Positions 46,501 through 54,999 of a DNA stretch of 64,000 nucleotides are shown one piece after another (position 1 is the first letter of the stretch; every line of letters starts with the position of its first letter). The translations under genes were made by a program, and so were the position numbers. Under the pieces are notes generated by a model. It searched no databases and was not told where the DNA came from. It worked only from the letters and a program-made list of their open reading frames with translations. The stretch is from assembly GCA_964244585.1 (NCBI GenBank), contig CAXTJM010000002.1, positions 186,001 to 250,000 of the forward strand, given 5' to 3'. Origin of the DNA: LMUY01 sp964244585. Lineage in GTDB: Bacteria; Pseudomonadota; Alphaproteobacteria; Acetobacterales; Acetobacteraceae.

Positions 46501-47256
46501 GAAGCCCGCGCCTCTGGTTACAGCGATGTCTTAAATAGAAAGATGCCTTTGGTTGAAAGGGCGCGTTTTGCCAGATTAAAAACGGGATTACCATGGTGGT
46601 CTCAAATCCTTACAGAAGGCGCAGACGACAGCTTGTGGGTTTTAATTCTTCTGTTTTCCTGGGCACCGGGTGGTGTCATTAAGGGGCTACACGGCCGATT
46701 GACGGAAACTCTCGAGGAACTTGATAGTGATTCTTGGGGTGACTTGATCAGTTCTGTTCGCGCAGTGATTTCAGCTACTTCTGCTGGCCGGCAGCCGATA
46801 AGTGGCTTTGACGAAGAAATTCTCCAAGCCATTGGATCACAACGTTTAAAAGCACTATTAGTTCTACGTCTTCCGCGAGTGCTCTCAACCCGTGTGTTGG
46901 CAGACTTATTCGACAATTATAGTGGCGAAGATTCACATTTATTCAGCTATTTGGCAGCGCGCGCTGTCAATGAAACGCAGCGGGAGCTTAAATCTTGGAA
47001 CAGTGTTGTCTCATTCTTTGAAAAACATGGGTCAGGTTCGCTACCATCAAGCTTTAGGGCGTTTTCTGGTCATGAGCGTGCTTTCTATGGTCGTAGAGAG
47101 GCGCTGCCATCAGCTCTGTTGCAGCGTGTCCGCGCGGGACTAGACCGCCTACCTCTTCAGCTTCTCGAAGCTGTGGAGATGAGCTCCCCTCGCCGACTAG
47201 ATGCGAATTCTGAGGTTCTGAGGGTTGTAGCGGAGGAGGAGCGCTGGTTCAGCTAA
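43540..47256 (+). CDS. NACHT-domain NTPase with N-terminal PD-(D/E)XK-like nuclease (predicted anti-phage NLR-like protein)
   Basis: A 1238-residue protein. Residues 1-150 resemble a Mrr/restriction-type nuclease: acidic residues Asp37 and Asp41 (QPDGGRDAF) and Gln54-Val-Lys56 (FQVKYS), the D...QxK pattern. The NTPase has Walker A GAPGQGKS (274-281), Walker B CMLILDGFDEV (382-392) with the NACHT-type paired acids, and sensor VIVTSRPSAF (421-430). About 700 further residues are helical with no recognised repeats and are probably the sensor. In bacterial NLR-like (bNACHT, Avs) defence proteins the C-terminus detects a phage product, the NTPase oligomerises and the N-terminal effector kills or degrades DNA; I infer the same here. 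I used the ATG at 43540 rather than the TTG two codons earlier. Hand-counted lines are 42% and 48% G+C against up to 82% next door, so it is an acquired gene. It stands alone, with no accessory genes. Confidence 0.85.
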   Translation: MDYHLEALGDERFQKLCQALLTTSFPNVQCLPVGQPDGGRDAFMPQPSGFIVFQVKYSRNPSTKTERIAVSDVIKAERHKVDLLIKKGASAFYLMTNVSGSSHLDEGSVDKINTELSKTFGIPSFCWWRDDIERRIEVSDGLIWRYPEIFRGSDFLEIFVSGKTIRLTSAKAAVFRAYVAAQYARESEVRFQQVQIQNSLFDLFTDTPIGSARDKMPSREACNLAELPFAQISATTQSQRYRLSLEDDPAPLLAADWLLSVGPERGLQRIVLEGAPGQGKSTVTQYITQLQRMRSLRRSADTTKVPAGHLAGVVRMPLRVDLRDYAVWLIGNDPFAAEKEVRRPSKGVDGIESFLSHQIFVLSGGREFEVGDLLSMLTDGHCMLILDGFDEVADKATRVRLIEQIRNGSERLATDCQSVQVIVTSRPSAFVLSPGFPEREWLHLALLPMRIKQIEQYADKWIIARNFRGSEGKDFKDLLLDRVSRSHIRSLAQNPMQLAILLSLISTKGRSLPDKRTALYDSYIDLFFGREAEKDVIVRENRDVLIQIHQHVAWILSLDAEKPGGSGSISQSDLEALVRQFLTDKQHEGDVLRLFTGVVERVGALVSRVQGMLEFEVQPLREYFTGRYLYETAPYSPPGAEKGGTRPQRFNALARRPYWLNVARFYAGCYNSGELASLLSGLQQLEETDNPALTRHALQLGLLLLNDWVFSQEPRTIRDVIAFLTSKNNLRTLIANSSSWDDDRLALPEKCGRKDFVSKVRDAFDASTEAAYLTRLGVVLTSNCNWRERWSIWLSLREKGEHALFQASCLGLFNDVTGVEQQRLITTYGNDARQLLISSGRWDSLSHSDQLAALQALATSGPSAMPLRMEGRVVRSDIDLCRVYLMLNPALYGFLSYDRTADVPLDDYLRRFGFHFPSDLKREGISKTEAGFSDVVTAAIRASRATSGQWRTSLDPWSDLVESVRRTWGDGVRTYCLAAVAAGIVSKEARASGYSDVLNRKMPLVERARFARLKTGLPWWSQILTEGADDSLWVLILLFSWAPGGVIKGLHGRLTETLEELDSDSWGDLISSVRAVISATSAGRQPISGFDEEILQAIGSQRLKALLVLRLPRVLSTRVLADLFDNYSGEDSHLFSYLAARAVNETQRELKSWNSVVSFFEKHGSGSLPSSFRAFSGHERAFYGRREALPSALLQRVRAGLDRLPLQLLEAVEMSSPRRLDANSEVLRVVAEEERWFS

Positions 47257-47344
47257 GAGCTCTAGCTACTGTTAGAACAAGAACGGCTAGCGAGAACCCT
47301 TAACGATACTGGTGCGATCGGCCTACGTTGTGCGTGAACCGGAC

Positions 47345-50300
47345 CTACTCCGCCGCCTGCTCCCCCCGATCCCCCGCCCCCGCAACCGACCGCCGTCCCA
47401 CCCGCTGTGCTAACCCCGACAGATCATCCATCGCCGTGTAAAAGCTCGGCACGAAGACCAGGCTCAGCAGCGTGCTCACCACCAGCCCGCCGATCACGCC
47501 GATCGCCATTGGCGCGCGGAACTCGCCGCCATCGCCCACCCCCAACGCGGAGGGGATCATCCCGGCCACCATGGCCACCGTGGTCATCACGATGGGGCGG
47601 GCGCGCTTGGTGCCGGCGTCGGTGATGGCTTGGCGGCGGGGGATGCCGCGGGCTCGGGCCTCGATGGCGAAATCCACCAGCATGATGGCGTTCTTGGTCA
47701 CGATGCCGATCAGCATCAGCACGCCGATCACCACGGGCATGCTCAGCGGCTCCCCCGTCAGCAGCAGCGCCAGGATCACGCCGCCGATCGACAGCGGTAG
47801 GGACAGCAGGATGGTGATGGGCTGGAACACGTCGCCGAACAGCAGCACCAGCACCGCCATCACCATCAGCAGCCCGGCGCCCATGGCGCTGGTGAAGCCG
47901 TCGAACACCTCGGCCATGATCTCGGCGTCGCCGCCGCTCTGCACCCGCACGCCGGGCGGCAGGTCCCGCGTTTCCGGCAGGGCGTAAATCTTCGCCAGCG
48001 CGGCACCCAACGCCTCGCCGCGGGCCAAATCGGCGCCGATCAGCACCCGGCGCACCCGGTCGTACCGCTCGATGGAGGACGGGCCGGCGCCGAAGCCCAG
48101 CTCGGCCACGGCCCCCAGCGGCACCGCCAGCCCGTCCGTGCCGGGCACCGGCAGCACCTCCAGCCCGGCCAGGCTGGCGCGCGCCGCCGGGTCCAGCTGG
48201 ACGCGGATCGGGATCAGCCGGTCGCCGTCGCGGTACTTGGCCAGGTTGGCGGGGATGTCGCCGATGGTGGCGATGCGCACCGCGTCGGCGATCGCCTCGG
48301 TGGACACGCCGAAGCGGCTGGCCTCCTCGTTGCGCGGCACCACGCGGATCTCCGGCCGGTCCACCCCGGCGCTGGCGGCCACGTCGCGGAAGCCGGGCAG
48401 GCGGCGCATCGCCGCCTCCAGCCGCGCCACCGCCCGGTTCAGCGCCACCGGCTCGTCCCCCAGCACCGTCACCGACAGCTCCCGCTCGCCGCGGTCGTTG
48501 ACCAGCCAGCCATGCAGGTCCGGGATGGTGGCCAAATGGGCGGACAGCGCGACCTCGATCACCTTCTGGCTGCGGCTGCGCTGGCCCTTGGGCACCAGCC
48601 CCACCACGACGGAGGCGGTGCGGATGGAGGCGCCGGCCCCGGTGGGCGTGGCGCCGCCCACCACGAACACGGTGGTCACGCCCGGCTCGGTGAGGAATTG
48701 CCGGGCCACCGCGTCCGTCTTCGCCCGCGTGTCGGCCAGGGTGGCGCCGGGCGGCAGCTCCAGCGACAGCACGATGCGGCTGTCGTCCTGCGGCGGGATG
48801 AACCCGGTGGGCAGCAGCGTGGTGGACCACAGCGACAGGCCGAACAGCACCATGCCGCCCAGCAGCGTCACATAGGGGTGCGCCAGCGTCGCGCCCAGCA
48901 GCCAGCGGTAGCCTCGCATCACCCAGCCATCCGGACGGTCCTGCGCCGGGCCGTGCGGGCGCAGGAAATACGCGGCCATGACGGGGGTCAGCAGCCGCGC
49001 CACCAGCAGGGAGACCAGCACGGCCACCGCGACCGTCAAGCCGAACTGCTTGAAATACTGCCCGGCGATGCCGCCCATGAAGCTGACCGGGGCGAACACC
49101 GCCACGATGGTCAGGGTGATCGCCACCACCGCCAGCCCGATCTCGTCCGCCGCCTCGATCGCGGCGTGCCAGGCGGATTTGCCCATGCGGATGTGGCGGA
49201 CGATGTTCTCGATCTCCACGATCGCGTCGTCCACCAGGATGCCGGTCACCAGGGTGATCGCCAGCAGGCTGACGAAGTTGAGCGAGAAGCCCATCATGTG
49301 CATGAAGAAGAAGGCCGGCAGCACCGATAGCGGCAGCGCCGCCGCGGCCAGCAGGGTGGCGCGCCAATCCCGCAGGAACACGAACACCACCAGCGTCGCC
49401 AGCGCCGCCCCCTCCAGCAGGGAATGCATGGCCGAGACGTAGCTGCCATAGGTGCCGCGCACGGAATCGTCGATCAGCGTCATGGTGACGTCGGGATGCG
49501 CCTGGGCCAGCGCGGCCAGGCGGGCCTGCACCTGTTCGGCCACCGTCACGTCGCTGGCGCCCTTGGCGCGGTAGACCGCGAAGGCCACCACGGGGGTGGT
49601 GCCGTCCAGCCGGGCGAAGCGCCGCGGCTCCTCGAACCCGTCGGTCACGGTGGCGATGTCGGACAGGCGGATGTCCCGCCCGCCGGGCAGCACGATGCGG
49701 CTGTCCGCCAGGGCGGCGACGCTGGGCGCATTGGCCAGGGTGCGGATCGCCTGTTCCTGCCGCCCCACTTCGCCGCGGCCGCCGGCCAGCTCCACGTTGG
49801 TGGCGTGGAGCTGCGCGTTCACCTGCCCGGCGGTCACGCCCAGCGCCGCCAGGCGGTCCGGGTCCAGGTTCACCTCGATCTCGCGGGAGACGCCGCCGAT
49901 CCGCTCCACCTGGCCCACGCCGGCCACGCCCTGCAGCGCGCGCAGCACGGTGTCGTCGATGAACCAGGACAGCTGCTCCACCGTCATGCCGGGGGCGGCG
50001 GCGGCGAAGGTCTGGATCGCCTGGCCCACCACGTCCACCCGCTGGATGATCGGCTCGTCGATGGTGCGCGGCAGATCGGTGCGGATCTTGGCCACCGCGT
50101 CCTTCACGTCGTTCAGTGCGCGGTCCGTGCTCACCTCCAGCCGCAGCTCCACCAGCGTGGTGGAGGCGCCGTCCGTGACGGAGGAGGTGATGTGCTTCAC
50201 GCCGGAGACGCTGGCGATCGCGTCCTCCACCTTGCGGGTGACCTGGGTCTCCAGCTCCGCCGGGGCGGCGCCGGCCTGCGTCACCAGGACGGAGACGATG

Positions 50301-50434
50301 GGCACGTCCACGTTGGGCGCCCGGGTGATCGGGATGGCGCGGAAGGCGAGCACGCCCAGCACCAGCAGCACGGTGAACAGCACCAGCGCCGGCACCGGAT
50401 GGCGGATCGACGCGCCGGAGACCTTCAGCGCCAC
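47345..50434 (-). CDS. RND-family multidrug efflux transporter (HAE-1 type)
   Basis: A 1029-residue inner-membrane pump with 12 helices and two large periplasmic loops, of normal length. The proton-relay aspartates are in GILVDDAIVEIENIV (helix 4) and the lysine in GIVTKNAIMLVDFAIEA (helix 10). The N-terminus IRHPVPALVLFTVLLVLGVLAF and IPITRAPNVDVPIVSV are typical of MdtBC/AcrB relatives. Start is GTG, just after the adaptor stop codon. It expels lipophilic compounds with the adaptor; an outer-membrane channel is not encoded here. Confidence 0.95.
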   Translation of the reverse strand: MALKVSGASIRHPVPALVLFTVLLVLGVLAFRAIPITRAPNVDVPIVSVLVTQAGAAPAELETQVTRKVEDAIASVSGVKHITSSVTDGASTTLVELRLEVSTDRALNDVKDAVAKIRTDLPRTIDEPIIQRVDVVGQAIQTFAAAAPGMTVEQLSWFIDDTVLRALQGVAGVGQVERIGGVSREIEVNLDPDRLAALGVTAGQVNAQLHATNVELAGGRGEVGRQEQAIRTLANAPSVAALADSRIVLPGGRDIRLSDIATVTDGFEEPRRFARLDGTTPVVAFAVYRAKGASDVTVAEQVQARLAALAQAHPDVTMTLIDDSVRGTYGSYVSAMHSLLEGAALATLVVFVFLRDWRATLLAAAALPLSVLPAFFFMHMMGFSLNFVSLLAITLVTGILVDDAIVEIENIVRHIRMGKSAWHAAIEAADEIGLAVVAITLTIVAVFAPVSFMGGIAGQYFKQFGLTVAVAVLVSLLVARLLTPVMAAYFLRPHGPAQDRPDGWVMRGYRWLLGATLAHPYVTLLGGMVLFGLSLWSTTLLPTGFIPPQDDSRIVLSLELPPGATLADTRAKTDAVARQFLTEPGVTTVFVVGGATPTGAGASIRTASVVVGLVPKGQRSRSQKVIEVALSAHLATIPDLHGWLVNDRGERELSVTVLGDEPVALNRAVARLEAAMRRLPGFRDVAASAGVDRPEIRVVPRNEEASRFGVSTEAIADAVRIATIGDIPANLAKYRDGDRLIPIRVQLDPAARASLAGLEVLPVPGTDGLAVPLGAVAELGFGAGPSSIERYDRVRRVLIGADLARGEALGAALAKIYALPETRDLPPGVRVQSGGDAEIMAEVFDGFTSAMGAGLLMVMAVLVLLFGDVFQPITILLSLPLSIGGVILALLLTGEPLSMPVVIGVLMLIGIVTKNAIMLVDFAIEARARGIPRRQAITDAGTKRARPIVMTTVAMVAGMIPSALGVGDGGEFRAPMAIGVIGGLVVSTLLSLVFVPSFYTAMDDLSGLAQRVGRRSVAGAGDRGEQAAE

Positions 50435-50438
50435 CGGC

Positions 50439-51557
50439 CTAGCCCCCCACCGCCGTCACCCGGTCCCCATCGCGCACGAAGGTGCCGGAGATGGCGACCA
50501 CGGACTCGCCCGGCTGCACCCCCGCGCTCAGCAGGGCCTGCCCGGCATTGCGCAGCCCGACCGTGACGAGGCGGGTCTGCACCACGCCGCCCTGCACCAC
50601 CTGCACGTGCGACCCGTCCGGGTCGAACAGCACGGACGAGAGCGGGACGATCACGCCCGATTGCCGCCCCACCTCCACGGTGGCCCGCGCGAAGGAGCCG
50701 ATGGCCCCCGCCATGCCCACGCTGTCCGGCGCGATGCGCACCCGGCCCAGCCGTGTGGCCTGGCTCACCTCCGGCGCCACCAGCCGCACATGCGCCGGCA
50801 GGCTGGCACCCGCAACCGCCAGCATGGCGGGCTGCCCGGGCCGAAGCTGGGCCAGGCGGGTTTCCGGCACGGCGGCCTCCAATTCGACAGCGCCATCGGC
50901 GATCAGGCGGAACAGCGGTTCCCCCGTCATGCCCGGCACCGCGCCCAGCCGGGCGGTGCGGCGGCTGACCACCCCGGCCACGGGCGCGCGGATCGTCGTG
51001 CGGTCCAGCTTGACCAGCAGTTCCTGCCGTTGCGCGCGGCCCAGCGCCGCGTCCGCCTCCGCGGCATGCAGCGCGTTGACCGAGGCGGTCAGCCGCGCCG
51101 CGCCCACCAGCGCCGCCTGCTGCCGGGTGTCGAACGTCTCGCGGGAGGTGGTGCCGGAGGCCACCAAGTCCCGCGCCCGGGCAAAGGCGGCGTCCGCCTG
51201 CACGCGGGAGGCCTGGGCCTCGGCGATGGCGTTCTGCGCCTGTGCGACTGCCGCCTCGGCCCGCGCCTGCTGCGCGGTGTTCTGGGCCAGGCTGGCGTCC
51301 AGCGCGTCATGCGACAGCGTGGCCAGCACCTGCCCGGCGCTGACCTGGTCGCCTTCCTCGACGTCGATGGCGGTGATGGCCAGCCCGTCGATCTGCGGCC
51401 CGACCAGTACCTCCTCCTTCGCGACCAGCGTTCCCGTCACCAGCACCATCGCCGCCAGCGTGCCGGGCTGGGCAGGCGCCACCGTGACGGAGGGCGCCGC
51501 CGCGTCCGCCGCCGCCAGCACCGGCAGCAGGACGAGCAGCAGGAGGCGGGACATCAT
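50439..51557 (-). CDS. RND efflux periplasmic adaptor (membrane fusion protein)
   Basis: A 372-residue adaptor with a signal peptide (MMSRLLLLVLLPVLAAADA). It contains the lipoyl-like half DGLAITAIDVEEGDQVSAGQVLATL, an Ala/Gln-rich helical hairpin (about 85-170), RTTIRAPVAGVVSRRTARLG returning to the lipoyl fold, and a beta-barrel plus membrane-proximal domain. No lipobox cysteine is present, so it is a soluble or signal-anchored adaptor. It precedes the RND pump by four bases and is divergent from the capsule module. Confidence 0.92.
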   Translation of the reverse strand: MMSRLLLLVLLPVLAAADAAAPSVTVAPAQPGTLAAMVLVTGTLVAKEEVLVGPQIDGLAITAIDVEEGDQVSAGQVLATLSHDALDASLAQNTAQQARAEAAVAQAQNAIAEAQASRVQADAAFARARDLVASGTTSRETFDTRQQAALVGAARLTASVNALHAAEADAALGRAQRQELLVKLDRTTIRAPVAGVVSRRTARLGAVPGMTGEPLFRLIADGAVELEAAVPETRLAQLRPGQPAMLAVAGASLPAHVRLVAPEVSQATRLGRVRIAPDSVGMAGAIGSFARATVEVGRQSGVIVPLSSVLFDPDGSHVQVVQGGVVQTRLVTVGLRNAGQALLSAGVQPGESVVAISGTFVRDGDRVTAVGG

Positions 51558-51770
51558 GGCGACCGTCTACGCCGTGGCGACCCGCCGCGCCACCGGAAGC
51601 ACGGTGCCGTAGGTCCGGGCAGGGCGTCGGCAGGCGGCCACACCGGCCAGAAGAGCGGAAAATTCGTCGCCTGGAATTGCTATGACGATGGCTCCATGCG
51701 CATGTTGCACCCGCGAATGACACATCGGATGCAGCCGGCGGCTCGGCCGGGCAGTGTTGATGGGGAGACA

Positions 51771-53645
51771 ATGGCCCAGAGCGATCTGCCCTGCCTTGGC
51801 GATGTCCTTCAGGATGTTCTGACAGCGCCGGCCCGTCCCGGCCGGCCGATCGCCGTTGCCAGCCTCGGTTCGAGGCGTGGCTTGGCGCCGTTCTGGCCCG
51901 AATTCCAGTTTGTCGCCGCGTTGCGGCCGGTGTCGGCGGGCACCGGGCTGCGCTTTGGCCCCGGCCTGCTGCGTGCCCCGTCCGACCTGCCGGCGAGTTC
52001 GACGATCCGGGCGAGCTACCGCCGGGGGGCGCCCGCCGGGTCACTCGGGGCGAGGCTGCTGGGCCACCCCGCCGCGCAGGCGGCGCGGGATCGCGGGGCG
52101 CGGTTCGCGGCAGACATGCTTGCCCGACGGGTCGGCGTGGTCGGGACCGTCGCGGCGAAGTTGCCAGCCTCGATGCGCCTGCTCGTCGCGAGCGGAGCCG
52201 ATGGACACGACCGCGGCGTGTGGCGCGGCTTGACCGGCTCCGGCCCTGCGGCCTCCATCGCCGTGCTCGGCGGCTCGGCGGCGTTGGCGCGCACCGTGCT
52301 GGAGGCTGGCGGCCACCTCGTGACGGGGGTCGACGGCTGGACGCTCATCGACGCCGCCGCCGAAATCCACGCCGATCCGGAGAGCGACGTCGCCCTGCTG
52401 GCAAGGCTGGCCGGCCGCCCCGTTTTCCGCCACGGCAAGGCCCAGCCGACCGTCGAGGCGGGGCTGCTGGCTGCGGCCTACCTGCTGCTCGGCACCCGCT
52501 ACCTGGACCCAACGGATGGCCGTGCCCTGGCCGCCGAGGCGTTCCTCGACCGGGCGGTCGAATGGGACCGGCTGCGGCAGAGGCTGCCCAAGATCGCCTG
52601 CGTCGCCGGCATCTCGTTCTGGAAGAAGCGCCGCATCGCCGATTTCCTGGGCGGCGCGCCGGTCTATGCCCGCACCGCCTCCGCGGCGGTGCGCGCGGCG
52701 CAGCGCCGGGGCGGCGGCATCGCGGTATGGCCGTCCCGCGCGCCGGAGGGGCTGGACGCGGCCGCGGCGAAGGCCGGCGTGCCCGTGCTGCGCATCGAGG
52801 ACGGGTTCATCCGGTCCCGCGGCCTGGGCGCCGATTTCATCCCGCCGGCCTCGGTCATCATCGACGGGCGGGGCGTGTACTACGACACGCGTTCCCCCAG
52901 CGACCTGGAGCATCTGTTGCAGACCGCGGCCTTCCCGCCCGAGCTGCTGGCCCGCGCCCACCGCCTGCGGCAGGAGCTGGTCCGCCGCGGCATCACCAAA
53001 TACAACGTGGGCACGCCCATGGCGGCCTTGTCCTGCCAGCCCGGCCGTCGCCGCCTGCTGGTGCCGGGCCAGGTGGCGAACGACAAATCGGTCCTCGCCG
53101 GCGGGGGCGGCCTGTCCCCGGGCCTGCCGCTGCTGGAGCGTGTGCGGGCCGCCAATCCGGACGCCTTCATCGTCTACAAGCCGCACCCGGACGTGGAGGC
53201 CGGCCACCGGCCCGGCGCCGTTCCGGACGTCCAGGCCCTGCGCCATGCCGACCAGGTCCTGCGCGACGCCCCCATGGCCAGCCTGATCGAGGCGGTGGAC
53301 GAAATCCACACGCTCACCTCGCTGGCCGGGTTCGAGGGTTTGCTGCGGGGCCGCCGGGTCGTCACCTACGGCGCGCCGTTCTACGCCGGCTGGGGGCTGA
53401 CCATCGATCTCAACCCGTCTTCCCGGCCGCGCCGCGCGCTTACGCTCGATGCCTTGGTGGCGGCCACGCTGATCCTGTATCCGTTCTACCTCGATCCGGT
53501 CAGCAAGCTGCCATGCCGGCCGGAGGACCTGATACAGCGGCTCGACGCCGGCACCGGAGGGAACATGGGCTTGCTGGTCACGGCACGCCGGTTGCAGGGC
53601 GCGTTGCGCCGGAGATTGGCCCGGCCGGCCTCGGAGATCGCATGA
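51771..53645 (+). CDS. KpsC-like capsular polysaccharide (Kdo-linker) biosynthesis protein
   Basis: A 624-residue protein. The C-terminal half (about 270-600) is a clear KpsC module: FWKKRRIADFLGG, VLRIEDGFIRSRGLGADF, IVYKPHPDVEAGHRPG and GFEGLLRGRRVVTYGAPFYAGWGLT. KpsC makes the beta-Kdo linker on phosphatidylglycerol that carries capsule in E. coli-type systems, normally with two related modules. Here the N-terminal half (1-270) lacks the PHPD and FYAGWG motifs, so only one module looks active. I chose the ATG at 51771 (GGGGAG precedes it); an earlier ATG at 51717 is possible. It overlaps the KpsS gene by four bases. Confidence 0.82.
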   Translation: MAQSDLPCLGDVLQDVLTAPARPGRPIAVASLGSRRGLAPFWPEFQFVAALRPVSAGTGLRFGPGLLRAPSDLPASSTIRASYRRGAPAGSLGARLLGHPAAQAARDRGARFAADMLARRVGVVGTVAAKLPASMRLLVASGADGHDRGVWRGLTGSGPAASIAVLGGSAALARTVLEAGGHLVTGVDGWTLIDAAAEIHADPESDVALLARLAGRPVFRHGKAQPTVEAGLLAAAYLLLGTRYLDPTDGRALAAEAFLDRAVEWDRLRQRLPKIACVAGISFWKKRRIADFLGGAPVYARTASAAVRAAQRRGGGIAVWPSRAPEGLDAAAAKAGVPVLRIEDGFIRSRGLGADFIPPASVIIDGRGVYYDTRSPSDLEHLLQTAAFPPELLARAHRLRQELVRRGITKYNVGTPMAALSCQPGRRRLLVPGQVANDKSVLAGGGGLSPGLPLLERVRAANPDAFIVYKPHPDVEAGHRPGAVPDVQALRHADQVLRDAPMASLIEAVDEIHTLTSLAGFEGLLRGRRVVTYGAPFYAGWGLTIDLNPSSRPRRALTLDALVAATLILYPFYLDPVSKLPCRPEDLIQRLDAGTGGNMGLLVTARRLQGALRRRLARPASEIA

Positions 53646-54943
53646 ACGCAATGGCCCAGCCGGATCATGGGAGGCGGAGCTTCCTGTTCCTCCAGGGTAT
53701 GGCAAGCCGGTTTTTCGGCTGCCTCGGCAAGGACCTGGCCGCGAGGGGCCATGCGGTCCACCGCGTCAACTTCAACGCCGGCGACAGGGTGTTCTGGCCG
53801 CTGCCGGGCGCCATCGACTTCCGCGGCACGGCGGAGCAGTGGCCGGACGTGTTCGGCGACATCCTGGTGTCGCGGCGCGTGACCGACATCATCCTGTTCG
53901 GCGATTGCCGTCCCCTGCACGCCGCCGCCATCCGGGTGGCGCGCGCGATGCAGGTGCCGGTCCATGTCTGCGAGGAAGGCTACATACGGCCGCATTGGGT
54001 GACGTTCGAGCGGGAAGGGGTGAACGGCCATTCCACCCTGCCGCGCAACCCGGACTATTATCGCGAGCAGGCGCTCACGGCGCCGCAACTGGGGGAGATC
54101 CCCCATGTGGTGGCGGAGTTCCGGCGCCGGGCGCTGGAGGATCTGCTCTACAACTTCTCCTCCATGCTGCTGTGGCCGCTCTATCCGCATTACAGGACGC
54201 ATCGGCCGCACCATCCGCTGATCGAATATGGCGGCTGGCTGCTGAAGATGGCGCGGGGGCCGCGGGCGCGGCGTCGCTCGGCGAAACAGGTAGCGAAGCT
54301 CGCAGCGGACGCAGATTTCTTCCTGCTGCCGCTGCAGCTGAATTGCGACTGGCAAATCCGCCAGCACTCCAACTTCGGCAGCATGACCCCGGTCATCGAA
54401 ATGGTGCTGCGCTCCTTCCGCGAACACGCCCCGGCGCATAGCTTGCTGGTGATCAAGGAACATCCGCTGGACGAGCGCCTGATCAACTGGCGCCGGCTGG
54501 TGGCCCGGCTTGCCGCCGAGAACGGGCTGGCCGACCGCGTGATCTACCTCGAGGTGGGCGACCTCAACGACCTCATCGAGCGCACGCGCGGCGTCGTCAC
54601 CGTCAATAGCACGTCCGGCACGCTGGCCTTGGCGATCGGTGCGCCGGTCATCGTGCTCGGCACGGCGATCTACGACATCGTGGGCTTGACCCATCAGGCC
54701 GGGCTGGACAGCTTCTGGACGGAAGCCGCGCCGCCGGACGAGGCGCTGTTCGCCGCCTTCCGCCAGGTGATCGCCGCACGGTGCATGCTGGTCGGCGGGT
54801 TCTTCAGCGAGCAAGGCATCAATCAGCTCGTGGCCAACGCGGTCGCACGGCTGGAGGGCCAGGTTGCGGCGCACCCGGTGGGCGCGTCGCAGCGGCGGCC
54901 GATCCGGGACAATGGCGCGCCGGCCTCGGCCCTGTCGGGCTGA
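53642..54943 (+). CDS. KpsS-like capsule polysaccharide biosynthesis protein
   Basis: A 433-residue protein of the capsule-synthesis family of KpsS. Conserved blocks are SFLFLQGMASRFFGCLGKDLAARG at the start, HVCEEGYIRPHWVTFEREG, LLVIKEHPLDE and VVTVNSTSGTLALAIGAPVIVLG. KpsS works with KpsC in adding Kdo to phosphatidylglycerol to start the capsule anchor. The ATG at 53642 overlaps the KpsC-like stop (ATGA). Confidence 0.9.
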   Translation: MNAMAQPDHGRRSFLFLQGMASRFFGCLGKDLAARGHAVHRVNFNAGDRVFWPLPGAIDFRGTAEQWPDVFGDILVSRRVTDIILFGDCRPLHAAAIRVARAMQVPVHVCEEGYIRPHWVTFEREGVNGHSTLPRNPDYYREQALTAPQLGEIPHVVAEFRRRALEDLLYNFSSMLLWPLYPHYRTHRPHHPLIEYGGWLLKMARGPRARRRSAKQVAKLAADADFFLLPLQLNCDWQIRQHSNFGSMTPVIEMVLRSFREHAPAHSLLVIKEHPLDERLINWRRLVARLAAENGLADRVIYLEVGDLNDLIERTRGVVTVNSTSGTLALAIGAPVIVLGTAIYDIVGLTHQAGLDSFWTEAAPPDEALFAAFRQVIAARCMLVGGFFSEQGINQLVANAVARLEGQVAAHPVGASQRRPIRDNGAPASALSG

Positions 54944-54999
54944 GCGTTCGCTGCGTCCGGCTTGATCTGCCGGCCGGGCCGTGCATTCGGTAGGCCGGC

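Noticed and set aside
43427..47294. GCTAGC on both sides of the NACHT gene as target-site duplication
   Set aside because: Six-base palindromes at 43427 and 47289 occur by chance, and no transposase or terminal inverted repeats accompany them.
49596..51770. Long upstream extension of the KpsC-like frame
   Set aside because: It is antisense to the RND pump and adaptor genes. The ATG at 51771 has a good ribosome site.
52220..53641. Upstream extension of the KpsS-like frame
   Set aside because: It runs out of frame through the KpsC-like gene; the ATG at 53642 matches the family start.
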